A stretch of DNA of 64,000 nt from contig NZ_KB906406.1 in assembly GCF_000381345.1 (NCBI RefSeq), positions 62,001 to 126,000 of the forward strand. Direction: 5' to 3'. Made by a program: the position numbers and the translations under genes. This stretch comes from Deinococcus apachensis DSM 19763. Its GTDB lineage: Bacteria > Deinococcota > Deinococci > Deinococcales > Deinococcaceae. Each line of letters begins with the position of its first letter. Position 1 is the first letter of the stretch. Below are positions 1 through 10,303 of the stretch, piece after piece. The notes below the pieces were generated by a model. The model ran no database searches, was not told the origin of the DNA, and worked only from the letters and a program-made list of their open reading frames with translations.

Positions 1-230
1 CAGCATAGTCGGGCGGCGTGAGGCCGGAGTGCGGCAAAAGATGCAGGAGCGTCCTTCGACCCGCGCCTCACCCCAGTCACCCGTCCCGTCCCTCTCCTCC
101 TATCCTGAAGGCCAGCTTCAGACTTCGACACGAAAATCACATCCATCAGCCGGATTTCCACCGCCCCATTTGGGGGCATCATCCCCCCCAGTACCCAGTC
201 CTGGGGTGATAGTCCGGAAAGAACGCCTCC
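1..230. other. Leading intergenic stretch, no gene seen
   Basis: The 230 bases before the first gene hold no convincing frame on either strand. The run of C and G clusters around 161-206 could fold, but I cannot assign a known element. A weak TATCCT hexamer lies near 100. The upstream gene lies outside the window. Confidence 0.4.
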
Positions 231-1934
231 GTGAGAATGCTTCACATGAACGCTGTCCGCCGCTCGGAGCCGGTGTCCCCACCGTCCGACGCTCCTTCAC
301 ACCTCGTGGGCGCGCTCGTCGCCGCGCGCACCGAGACGGCGCGGGCGTACCTCGCCCTGGCGCGGCACTACCGCGACCACTCGCTGGCGGTCGCCTTTCC
401 GCTGGCCCTGGAGGCGCTGGAGGCCGCGCTGAGCGCCGAGGCCCCCGACATGACGGTGGAGGTGCTCGCCGGGCTGTCCTTTATCGAGGTCGCGCAGGGG
501 CGGCAGGAGCAGGCCTTCGAACACCTCGCGCTCGCGCTGGACCTGGCGCACGAGCACGGCCTGCGCCACCTGGAGTCGCAGGTCCGCAACAGCCGCGCCT
601 TCGCCCGCCTGACCGCCGGGGACGCGGTGGGCGCGCGGCGCGACCTGCTGGACGCCCGGGCCCTGGCGCTGGCGGCGGGCGGCCGGCTGGACGTGGCGCA
701 CACCTACGTGAACCTCGCGTACCTGGAGAATGTGACCGGGCAGTACGAGGAGGCCCTGCACCAGCTCAACCTGCTGGAAGAGCAGCTTCCTAGCCTGCCT
801 CCCGAGGAGCAGCCCTCCATGCGGCTCTACCTGCTGGAAAACCGCGCGCACATCTACCTGAACCTCGCCCGCCAGGCGCGCGAGCGGGGCCGCCCCGAGG
901 CCGAGGCCGAGGCCTGCGCCCGCGTCCACGCCGCCATCACGGCCATCCGCGAGGAGCTGCGGGACCACCCCGCCGGGCTGATCGCCCTGCTCACCGAGAC
1001 GCACGCCGCGCGGCTGGCCCTGCTGGAGGGGAACCCCGACCGGGCGCAGCGGCACGCGGAGGCCGCGCTGGAGCACCACGCCCGGCTGGGCCAGCAGGCG
1101 TACCTGGACGCCCACCTGGCGATGGCCGAGGTCAGCGTGGCGCGCGGCGAGCCGGGCCGGGCCCACGAGCACTACCGGGCCGCCCTGGACTCGGCCCTAG
1201 ACCAGAGCCGCCACCGCGAGACGCAGGAGGTCCTCCAGGCCATTGCCCGGCTGCACGAGGGGCAGGGGAATCTCCCGGCGGCGCTGGGCACCTACCGCGA
1301 CGCGCTGGACCGCGCCCAGCAGGCCCTGGCGCGGCTGGCCCACATCGAGCAGCGCCACGAGGACCTGATCCGCGAGCTGCGCCAGGCCCGCGCCGAGGCG
1401 ACCGGCTGGCAGGACAGCGTCCGCCGTGCCGAGGCGCAGGCCCGCCAGGACCCGCTGACCGGCCTGCTCAACCGCCGCGGCCTGCAAGACGGCCTCGCGG
1501 GGCTGGAGGACACCCCGGGGCCACTGCTGCTGGCGCTCTTCGACATCGACGACTTCAAGAGCGTGAACGACCACCACTCACACCTGACCGGGGACGCGGC
1601 GTTGCAGGCGGTGGGGGCGCGGCTGAGGGCCCTGAGCCCGCCGGGTGCCCTGCTTGCCCGCTACGGCGGGGAGGAATTCGTGCTCGCCCTGCCCGTGGAC
1701 GACCCGGCGGAGGCCCCCGTCCTTGTGGAAGCGCTTCGCCGGGGCATCGAGGCCCACGACTGGTCGGGCCTGCTGCCCGGCATGGCGCTGACCGTCAGCG
1801 CGGGGTACATCCTGACGGAGGGCCGCGACGAGGAGGCCCTGCGCGCCGCCTTCGAGCAGGCGGACGACCACCTCTACCGGGCCAAGCGGGCCGGGCGCAA
1901 CCGGATTTACCCCCCAGTCTCAGCGGCGGGTTAA
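231..1934 (+). CDS. TPR-repeat GGDEF diguanylate cyclase
   Basis: Likely makes the second messenger cyclic di-GMP from two GTP. Residues 30 to about 340 are all-helical and Ala/Leu-rich with a spacing typical of tetratricopeptide repeats. A short coiled stretch around 345-400 leads into a GGDEF domain from about 403 to 565. FDIDDFKSVN supplies metal and substrate contacts, and GGEEF at residues 479-483 is the intact active-site loop. No RxxD inhibitory site is present in the residues just before GGEEF, so product inhibition at that site is unlikely. There is no membrane segment, so the protein is probably cytosolic and sensed through the TPR part. The start is a GTG at 231; an in-frame ATG follows at 237. 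It stands alone, convergent with the next gene. Confidence 0.9.
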   Translation: MRMLHMNAVRRSEPVSPPSDAPSHLVGALVAARTETARAYLALARHYRDHSLAVAFPLALEALEAALSAEAPDMTVEVLAGLSFIEVAQGRQEQAFEHLALALDLAHEHGLRHLESQVRNSRAFARLTAGDAVGARRDLLDARALALAAGGRLDVAHTYVNLAYLENVTGQYEEALHQLNLLEEQLPSLPPEEQPSMRLYLLENRAHIYLNLARQARERGRPEAEAEACARVHAAITAIREELRDHPAGLIALLTETHAARLALLEGNPDRAQRHAEAALEHHARLGQQAYLDAHLAMAEVSVARGEPGRAHEHYRAALDSALDQSRHRETQEVLQAIARLHEGQGNLPAALGTYRDALDRAQQALARLAHIEQRHEDLIRELRQARAEATGWQDSVRRAEAQARQDPLTGLLNRRGLQDGLAGLEDTPGPLLLALFDIDDFKSVNDHHSHLTGDAALQAVGARLRALSPPGALLARYGGEEFVLALPVDDPAEAPVLVEALRRGIEAHDWSGLLPGMALTVSAGYILTEGRDEEALRAAFEQADDHLYRAKRAGRNRIYPPVSAAG

Positions 1935-1945
1935 GCCTCTGGGGA

Positions 1946-1997
1946 GACCGGAACGAGGCAGGGTGGGACACCTCCCCCACCGCGCCCCGTTCCGGTC
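1946..1997. terminator. Bidirectional terminator hairpin
   Basis: The 10-base arm GACCGGAACG at 1946-1955 pairs perfectly with 1988-1997, and a second GGTGGG/CCCACC hairpin sits in the loop. It separates two convergent genes and can serve both. Confidence 0.65.
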
Positions 1998-2003
1998 CAG
2001 CCC

Positions 2004-2948
<945 letters not shown>

Positions 2949-2955
2949 GCCCGGT

Positions 2956-2961
2956 ACTTTA
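2956..2961 (-). promoter_or_regulatory. -10 box of leaderless aldo/keto reductase
   Basis: TAAAGT on the minus strand, seven bases before the ATG; no Shine-Dalgarno sequence fits in between. Confidence 0.5.
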
Positions 2962-3011
2962 CCCAGTAAAGCATGGGCAGGCCGTCAGATTGAGGCGGGA
3001 TGAAGGCCGGG

Positions 3012-3431
3012 TCAGACGGGCGGAGTCCAGCCGGGCGGGGCGAGTTCGAACCCGCTGAATTGAAAGCCCGGGGCGACCACGCAGCCCACCAGGCTCCACT
3101 CGCCCAGGGACCGTGCGCTCTGCCACGCCCCGGCGGGCACGACGCCCTGAGGACGCTCGCCGCCCGCCAGGTCCGGCCCCAGGCGCAGACGGCGGGGCTT
3201 CCCCTCCTCCCAGATCTCCAACTGCACCGCCGCCCCTGCGTGGTGGCACCAGATTTCAGTGGCGTCCACCCGGTGCCAGTGCGAGACCTCCCCCGCCCGC
3301 AGCAGGAAGTAGATGGAGGTGCAGACGGGCCGCCCGCTGACCTCCCGCGCGTCGGAGTGAATCTGGACGTAGTGCCCGCCTTCAGGGTGCGGCTCCAGGC
3401 CCAGCAGGCGGATGATCTCCTCGGCGGTCAT
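3012..3431 (-). CDS. Cupin-superfamily protein, DUF985 type
   Basis: A 139-residue single-domain cupin beta-barrel of the DUF985 family; the biochemical role of the family is unsettled. It starts MTAEEIIRLLGLEPHPEGG, the standard DUF985 opening. It contains the cupin core SHWHRVDATEIWCHHAG, whose histidines and glutamate would hold a metal, and the family motif VVPAGAWQSAR followed by VAPGFQF. The open frame runs further upstream, but this ATG follows a GGGGGA ribosome-binding site and forms a 4-base ATGA overlap with the preceding YdeI-like gene. It is therefore the last gene of a translationally coupled three-gene operon. Confidence 0.85.
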   Translation of the reverse strand: MTAEEIIRLLGLEPHPEGGHYVQIHSDAREVSGRPVCTSIYFLLRAGEVSHWHRVDATEIWCHHAGAAVQLEIWEEGKPRRLRLGPDLAGGERPQGVVPAGAWQSARSLGEWSLVGCVVAPGFQFSGFELAPPGWTPPV

Positions 3432-4018
3432 CTCGTCCCCCGGCGCCACTGGTTCGCCCTTTCCCCGCGCGCGGCCAGGGTGGCCGTCTCGCGCACCCGT
3501 TTTTCCCGGGTGGCCGCGGTCTTCGCCTGCGCGATCCATTCCAGGATGCCGCGTTTGGCGCTGCGGGGAAAGGCGTCCCACTGGGCCTTCGCGCCAGACT
3601 CCGCCGTCAACGCGGCCTCAAGGTCGGGCGGCACTTCCAGCGCATCCACCCCGTCCAGAAGGCCCCACGAGCCGTCCCGAATCGCCGCGTCGATCTTCGC
3701 CTGCCCGGCTGGAGTCATGAGGCCCGCCTCCTGCATCCGCTCGATCCTGGCCTTGTTGACCGCGCTCCACCCGCTGCCGGGTTTGCGTGGGGCGATGTAC
3801 AGCATGGAGCGCGCCTCGTCGAGTTTGCGCGGCTTGGAATCGATCCAGCCGAAGCATAGAGCTTCTTCCACCGCCTCGTCCCCGCTGAGGTTCACCGGAT
3901 CCGCCGACTTCTTGCGGAGGACGAGCCAGACACCTTTCTCGGTGTCGTGATGGATCTCCAGCCAGGCCCGCCAGTCGGTGCGAGACTCCGGCTCGAAGGC
4001 GTCCGGGGGCAGGGTCAT
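3428..4018 (-). CDS. YdeI/OmpD-associated family protein
   Basis: Member of the YdeI/OmpD-associated family, named for an Escherichia coli protein; the molecular function is not settled. The 196 residues show the family hallmarks WRAWLEIHHDTEKGVWLVLRKK near the N-terminus, EALCFGWIDSKPRKLD around residue 55, and a C-terminal segment beginning AFPRSAKRGILEWIAQAKTA, where many members carry the same sequence. The ATG at 4018 overlaps the stop of the upstream DUF429 gene by four bases, and its own stop overlaps the cupin start in the same way. No signal peptide or membrane segment is seen, so it is cytosolic. Confidence 0.85.
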   Translation of the reverse strand: MTLPPDAFEPESRTDWRAWLEIHHDTEKGVWLVLRKKSADPVNLSGDEAVEEALCFGWIDSKPRKLDEARSMLYIAPRKPGSGWSAVNKARIERMQEAGLMTPAGQAKIDAAIRDGSWGLLDGVDALEVPPDLEAALTAESGAKAQWDAFPRSAKRGILEWIAQAKTAATREKRVRETATLAARGERANQWRRGTR

Positions 4019-4800
4019 GGGAACACCTCCTGAAGCCGCGCGATGTCCCAGCGTTCGGGCAAGGTCGGAGTGAAGATGTACCCGCCGTCCAGGGTGCCCA
4101 GCACCTCGGTTCTCTCCAGCCCCCAGCGGTGCGCGTAGAGGGCGATATAGGCGCAGATGATGGCGTCGGTGCGGTCCTCGTGATCCTTGAGCGCGCGGCC
4201 CCGCAGGGCGGAGGGGTCCACAACGAGGTGGGCGTCGAGTCCGGTCAGAAAGGGGTCGGCCTCTCCCAACGCGGCGAGGTGACGGTGTAGCGCCGCCCAC
4301 GCCTCCAACAGCACCTCGCGGTCCTGCCCCTTGTTCTTGTATTTCAGGGTGCGGGTCAGGCCGAACAGGGCGACCATCGCCGGGTGCGGATAGACCTCGA
4401 TCACGCGGCGGACGGGATCCCCGGCGGGAATGCGCGGATCATGGATAAATCCTCGGGCTTCGAGTGCCTGGGTCAGCGCCTCCCCGCGAACGACACCCGC
4501 AGCGTCCGCCAGCCGGGTCCGGTTCGTGGGGTGGGCCGCCGCCTGGAAGCGCCCGAACACCGCCCCGACCTCCGCCTCGGCGGGACGGCGCCCGGACAGG
4601 TTGGGCACGGTCAGCGGCGCGTCGATGGCGACGATGGCGGGACCGTCCCCAGCGTGCTTCTCCACGTAGGTGAGCACGCTCGCGTCGTCTGACAGGAGGG
4701 CCGTATCCAGGAGCCGCCCACCCTTCACGTCCCCCTCGATGACCGCGCCACCCGTGGGGTTGCGGACGGACCAGGCGAGGTCGATGCCGATGAAGTGCAT
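4015..4800 (-). CDS. DUF429 family predicted nuclease-like protein
   Basis: A 261-residue DUF429 protein. The fold is thought to be RNase H-like, but no activity is established. It opens MHFIGIDLAWSVRNPTGGAVIEG, where the aspartate after GI matches the first acidic residue of an RNase H core. IDAPL around residue 60 and the acidic stretch HEDRTDAIICAYIAL near 200 supply further conserved positions. An upstream in-frame ATG at 4809 exists. I prefer 4800 because it gives the family-standard N-terminus and follows a TAATGT box by five bases. It is the first gene of the coupled DUF429-YdeI-cupin operon. Confidence 0.82.
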   Translation of the reverse strand: MHFIGIDLAWSVRNPTGGAVIEGDVKGGRLLDTALLSDDASVLTYVEKHAGDGPAIVAIDAPLTVPNLSGRRPAEAEVGAVFGRFQAAAHPTNRTRLADAAGVVRGEALTQALEARGFIHDPRIPAGDPVRRVIEVYPHPAMVALFGLTRTLKYKNKGQDREVLLEAWAALHRHLAALGEADPFLTGLDAHLVVDPSALRGRALKDHEDRTDAIICAYIALYAHRWGLERTEVLGTLDGGYIFTPTLPERWDIARLQEVFP

Positions 4801-4805
4801 AGGCC

Positions 4806-4811
4806 ACATTA
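4806..4811 (-). promoter_or_regulatory. -10 box before DUF429 operon
   Basis: TAATGT on the minus strand, five bases before the ATG at 4800; slightly closer than the other start-proximal boxes here. Confidence 0.35.
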
Positions 4812-4834
4812 CCGGAGCGGCTGGCGCAGGAGGG

Positions 4835-5743
4835 TCAGACTTGATCCGGTGTGACCAACTCCCCCTTCATCACGTGCTGGAACCAGTTGCCCCAGTGGGG
4901 TTTGCGCCCGTCCGCATCGCTAAAGCCGTACTCGTCCATCAGGGTCCAGGAGGCGAGCGCACGGCCACCAAAGCGGTGCTTCTCCGGGTCGGCGGCGAGG
5001 GCGGCGATGCCCCGGCCCACGAAGCGGGGCGTCTCCGACTCGGCGAAGTTGGGGTCCCGGGCGGCCGCGTCGCGCCAGCGGGTCTCCTCCACCCCGAAAT
5101 AGGCCAGCATCTCCTCGGAACGCAGGTAGCCGGGCGTCACGGAAACGCTGGTGATGCCGCGCGGGTCCCCCTCCAGCTCGTGCGCCCAGGCCTGAGCGAG
5201 CCTCATCACGCCCGTCTTGGCTAGGTCGTAGGCGAGGTTGCCCCGGTAGGACCACGAGTCACCGTCCGTCACCTCGACGATCAGGCCGCCGGGTCGCAGG
5301 AGGGGGAGCAGATGTTTCCCCGTGACCACATGCGTCCACAGCCCGCCCTCGATCAGCGCGCGGGCCTTGCCCAGGTCGAGTTCCCACGCCTTCTTCCCCC
5401 ACTCGCTGTGCCGCTCGCCGCCCCACACGTCGTTCACCAGGATATCCAGCCCGCTGAAATCCGCCCGCACCCGCTCCGCCAGGGCCTTCACATCCTCCTC
5501 GTTCAGGTGGTCGCAGCGCACGGACACTCCCCACCCACCCGCCGCCGTCACGAGGTCGGCCGTCTCCTCGATGGTCTCCGGACGGCCCCGCTCGCGGCCC
5601 AGGTCGCTCAGGCCCGCGTGGGTGGAGCGGCCGGTACAGATGACGGTCGCGCCCGAGGCCCCCAGTTCGGTGGCGATGCCTCGGCCCGCGCCGCGCGTGG
5701 CTCCGGCGACGACGGCCACCTTTCCGGCGAGAGGACCGCTCAA
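4835..5743 (-). CDS. Short-chain dehydrogenase/reductase (DHRS1-like)
   Basis: NAD(P)-dependent oxidoreductase of unknown substrate, 302 residues. The Rossmann glycine motif is GATRGAGRG at 14-22, followed by the RS pair of TGRSTHAG, which suggests NADP preference. Tyr172 and Lys176 in YDLAK form the catalytic pair, with the preceding serine in DGDSWSYR. LVNDVWGGE replaces the common NNAG motif, as in the DHRS1-like branch. The frame is open far upstream, but I choose the TTG at 5743. It has a GAGGAGG site about eight bases before it and overlaps the stop of the regulator gene by four bases (TTGA). The pair is thus coupled. Confidence 0.87.
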   Translation of the reverse strand: MSGPLAGKVAVVAGATRGAGRGIATELGASGATVICTGRSTHAGLSDLGRERGRPETIEETADLVTAAGGWGVSVRCDHLNEEDVKALAERVRADFSGLDILVNDVWGGERHSEWGKKAWELDLGKARALIEGGLWTHVVTGKHLLPLLRPGGLIVEVTDGDSWSYRGNLAYDLAKTGVMRLAQAWAHELEGDPRGITSVSVTPGYLRSEEMLAYFGVEETRWRDAAARDPNFAESETPRFVGRGIAALAADPEKHRFGGRALASWTLMDEYGFSDADGRKPHWGNWFQHVMKGELVTPDQV

Positions 5744-6681
5744 GGCCGCACCTCCTCGGCGGGCAGGGGTGGCCGGGGCGGCTCGGGGATGAGCCCACCG
5801 AACAGCATGGGATCGGGGTCCAGCCGCACGCCCAACCTCCACAACCACCCGCTCAGGATGTGTCGGCGGTGAGCATCCACCGTCAGGACGTGGGCGAGCA
5901 CGCCGCCGTAGGGAAAGACCTCGGCGGGCTCGCACAGGGCGTCCACGAAGGTCTGCCGCCACTTGTTCTCGGCCTGCACCTCGCGGGCGATGGCGCGGAA
6001 GGCGGGGAAGGCCTGCTCCAGACGGGCTTGCAGCCCCTGCAGTGTCCGGTCGCGCTCCGGCGTCGCCCTGCCCCGCACGGCGGCCACCCAGACCTCCTTG
6101 TTGAACACCAGCTTGTCGAGCAGGTCACGCAGGGTACGGTCGGGGCTCTCGAATCCCAGCGGCTGCACCTCGCCCAGCGGCTGATCGAGCGCGGCGGGTG
6201 GAAGGGTACGGGCGGCGGCGATGGCCTGGCGGGTAAAGGCTTCATCGAAAGCGAGCAGGTGGTCGAGGATGTCCATGTGAGCCTCCGTGTGCAGGGCGAC
6301 CCCGAGGGGCTGGAAGTGAATGCCGCCCGGCGCGGGCAGGTGGTGGGTCCGTAGGTCCAAGCGGCGGTACAGGCTGGGGCTGACCCCGTAGGCCCTGCGA
6401 AAGGCCCGGGTAAAGGCCTCCAGGCTGTCGAAGCCCGCCTCCAGTGCCACCGCCGTCACCGACTCGTCCGTCCGCCGCAGGGTCCAGGCCGCCCGCTCCA
6501 GCGTCAGGCGGCGCCGGAACGCGGCCGGGCTCTCCCCGAAGCGGTGCCGGAAAGCCCGCGCCGCATGGGAACGGCTGAGGTGGACCGCCACCGCCGCCTC
6601 CGCGCCGCAGCGCCCCTCGCCTAGCTCCGAGAGAAGGAGGTGCAGCAGGGCGTCCAGCCGGTTCTCGCGCGTCCGTCCCAT
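5740..6681 (-). CDS. AraC-type regulator with C-terminal DinB-like domain
   Basis: A 313-residue predicted transcription factor. Residues 1 to about 105 hold two helix-turn-helix motifs of the AraC type, including AVALEAGFDSLEAFTRAFRRAYGVSPSLYRR. The C-terminal part from about residue 130 (MDILDHLLAFDEAFTRQAI) to 290 looks like a DinB/YfiT four-helix bundle. HVLTVDAHRRHIL would supply metal-binding histidines. The AraC domain at the N-terminus with a helical sensor behind it reverses the common AraC order. The ATG at 6681 follows a TACCCT box by six bases. The downstream SDR overlaps it by four bases and is probably its co-expressed partner. Confidence 0.8.
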   Translation of the reverse strand: MGRTRENRLDALLHLLLSELGEGRCGAEAAVAVHLSRSHAARAFRHRFGESPAAFRRRLTLERAAWTLRRTDESVTAVALEAGFDSLEAFTRAFRRAYGVSPSLYRRLDLRTHHLPAPGGIHFQPLGVALHTEAHMDILDHLLAFDEAFTRQAIAAARTLPPAALDQPLGEVQPLGFESPDRTLRDLLDKLVFNKEVWVAAVRGRATPERDRTLQGLQARLEQAFPAFRAIAREVQAENKWRQTFVDALCEPAEVFPYGGVLAHVLTVDAHRRHILSGWLWRLGVRLDPDPMLFGGLIPEPPRPPLPAEEVRP

Positions 6682-6687
6682 GGGGTC

Positions 6688-6693
6688 AGGGTA
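6688..6693 (-). promoter_or_regulatory. -10 box of leaderless AraC/DinB gene
   Basis: TACCCT on the minus strand, six bases before the ATG at 6681. Confidence 0.5.
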
Positions 6694-6783
6694 CGCCTGA
6701 GCGCCCCATTCCGCCTGACCGTTTGTGCCCGGTTCGGGGGGTGGGGGGAGCGGTGGCTTGACGAGGTGTTGGGTGGGGCCGGG

Positions 6784-6831
6784 ACCCCTCACCCCCCTGC
6801 TTCGCAGCGCCCCTCTCCCCCAGGTAGAGAG
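6784..6831. repeat. Intergenic C/G-rich repeat element
   Basis: A CCCCTCACCCCC...CCCCTCTCCCCC block between two minus-strand genes. Related blocks lie at 21286-21310 and 21381-21418, always outside genes. This suggests a small dispersed intergenic repeat. Confidence 0.4.
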
Positions 6832-6883
6832 GTCAAAAAATCTTTCCCTTGGGGAGCGGGTTGGGTGGGGGGCTTCTTCCACG

Positions 6884-6910
6884 AAAAAGGACCGGAGCCT
6901 TCCCCGGTCC
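6884..6910 (-). terminator. Terminator after minD-minE
   Basis: On the minus strand GGACCGG and CCGGTCC form a perfect 7-base stem followed by five T residues. It begins 19 bases past the minE stop. Confidence 0.8.
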
Positions 6911-6928
6911 CCTTCCGCATTCCAGCGC

Positions 6929-7186
6929 CTACGGCTCGCGGCGCCCGGTGTTCTCCCCCATCTCCTGGAGGGCGATGCTCGCCATCAGCACGACCTGATC
7001 GCCGCGCTGCTCGACTTCCACGTTGCTGTTCCCGGCGGGAAAGTAGCGCTTGACGACCTCCAGCAGGTCGTTGCGGAGGGCGTCCACCTTGCCGGGCGGG
7101 ATCTGCGCGCGGTCGTAGGCGAGGACCAGCTCCAGGCGGTCCTTGAGCGTTTCCTTGCTGCGCCGCTTGTTCAGCCACGAGAACAT
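6929..7186 (-). CDS. minE: Cell division topological specificity factor MinE
   Basis: MinE binds MinD on the membrane, stimulates its ATPase and drives the oscillation that keeps the division inhibitor away from midcell. The 85 residues include the amphipathic N-terminal MFSWLNKRRSKETLKDRLELVL, which acts as membrane-targeting and anti-MinCD segment. The middle QIPPGKVDALRNDLLEVVKRYF forms the dimer core. Length and layout are standard. It starts one base after the minD stop, so the two are co-transcribed and probably co-translated. No minC gene is adjacent in the window. Confidence 0.96.
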   Translation of the reverse strand: MFSWLNKRRSKETLKDRLELVLAYDRAQIPPGKVDALRNDLLEVVKRYFPAGNSNVEVEQRGDQVVLMASIALQEMGENTGRREP

Positions 7187-7187
7187 A

Positions 7188-7988
<801 letters not shown>

Positions 7989-7998
7989 GCTGCCCAGC

Positions 7999-8004
7999 AG
8001 TGTA
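7999..8004 (-). promoter_or_regulatory. Possible -10 box of minD
   Basis: TACACT on the minus strand, ten bases before the minD ATG, which would leave a leader of only a few bases. Confidence 0.4.
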
Positions 8005-8078
8005 CCGCGCGGGGGGGCAGCGGGCGGATGAGCTGCCAACCTGTGACCCCGGTTCCACCTCCCCTCGTCCTCACCCTG

Positions 8079-8084
8079 TACACT
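8079..8084 (+). promoter_or_regulatory. Possible -10 box of rimO
   Basis: TACACT, 64 bases before the rimO ATG. It fits a message with a normal leader, since rimO has a GGAGG ribosome-binding site. Confidence 0.4.
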
Positions 8085-8148
8085 GCGCGGTCGAGTCTCG
8101 CACCCGGCGTGTCCCCACGCGGCGGTGCGCCCGCGTGGAGGAATACAG

Positions 8149-9615
<1,467 letters not shown>

Positions 9616-9632
9616 CCGGATCAAATGTCCGC

Positions 9633-9660
9633 AAGGGGAGGTCATCCGGACCTCCCTTTT
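9633..9660 (+). terminator. Terminator after rimO
   Basis: GGGAGGTC at 9636-9643 pairs with GACCTCCC at 9649-9656 around a 5-base loop, followed by four T residues. It lies 20 bases past the rimO stop. Confidence 0.8.
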
Positions 9661-9683
9661 ACGTTTTGGTAGCGCCGGATACC

Positions 9684-9689
9684 TACCCT
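9684..9689 (+). promoter_or_regulatory. -10 box of O-acetylation cassette
   Basis: TACCCT, six bases before the ATG at 9696; the first gene of the cassette therefore looks leaderless. Confidence 0.5.
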
Positions 9690-9695
9690 GAGCCC

Positions 9696-10292
9696 ATGCC
9701 CAGACAGCCTCTTGCGGCCATGCTCGTCATGGCGACGCTTTCCACGTCTGCCGCACAACAGGAAGGGCTGTACGACCCCGCGCCCCCCAGCAACAGTGCC
9801 TTCGTGCGTGTCGCGGGCGCTCCGACGGCGACGCTCGGGACCCGCAGCGTGGTGGCGGACAAGGGGGCCGTGAGCACCTACGTGGTGATTCCCCAGGGCG
9901 ACGTAAGTGTCAAGGCCGGTGCTGCCAGCCAGAAGTTCAGGGTCGAGGCGGGCAAGTTCTACACGGTGGTCCTGCACGGCGGCAAGCTGAGCCTGCTGCC
10001 CGACGCCCCCGCCGACAACCGGGCCAAGGCCCTGCTGGTGGTGTACAACCTCAGTAACCTGCCCAGCGTGGACCTGAAAACGGCGGATGGCAAGACGACC
10101 GTCATTCAGGACGTGAAGCCGGGCACTAGCGGCAACCGGGCTGTCAACGGCATCACCGTGGACCTGGCGGCCTTTGCCGGGCCGAAGAGCCTGAACGTGA
10201 TGAAGGCGGTCCGGCTCGAACGTGGCAAGGCCTACGCCGTCGTGGTGACCGATACCGGAGCCACGCTGACTGCGAGTACCACCACCCGCTAG
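9696..10292 (+). CDS. AlgF-like exported polysaccharide acetylation protein
   Basis: Probable exported partner of the acetylation machinery encoded by the next three genes. It has 198 residues with an N-terminal signal peptide of about 20 residues ending STSAAQQ. The mature start GLYDPAPPSNSAFVRVAGA matches the conserved opening of alginate O-acetylation protein AlgF. The rest alternates short beta strands (KFRVEAGKFYTVVL, GKTTVIQDV), as in the two beta-sandwich domains of AlgF. In Pseudomonas AlgF is thought to relay acetyl groups between AlgI and the periplasmic transferases. The order algF-algI-algJ-algX here supports the same role. The DUF4397 family is a possible alternative label. The ATG at 9696 lies just after a -10 box. 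Confidence 0.72.
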   Translation: MPRQPLAAMLVMATLSTSAAQQEGLYDPAPPSNSAFVRVAGAPTATLGTRSVVADKGAVSTYVVIPQGDVSVKAGAASQKFRVEAGKFYTVVLHGGKLSLLPDAPADNRAKALLVVYNLSNLPSVDLKTADGKTTVIQDVKPGTSGNRAVNGITVDLAAFAGPKSLNVMKAVRLERGKAYAVVVTDTGATLTASTTTR

Positions 10293-10303
10293 GGAGGGCA
10301 GAC

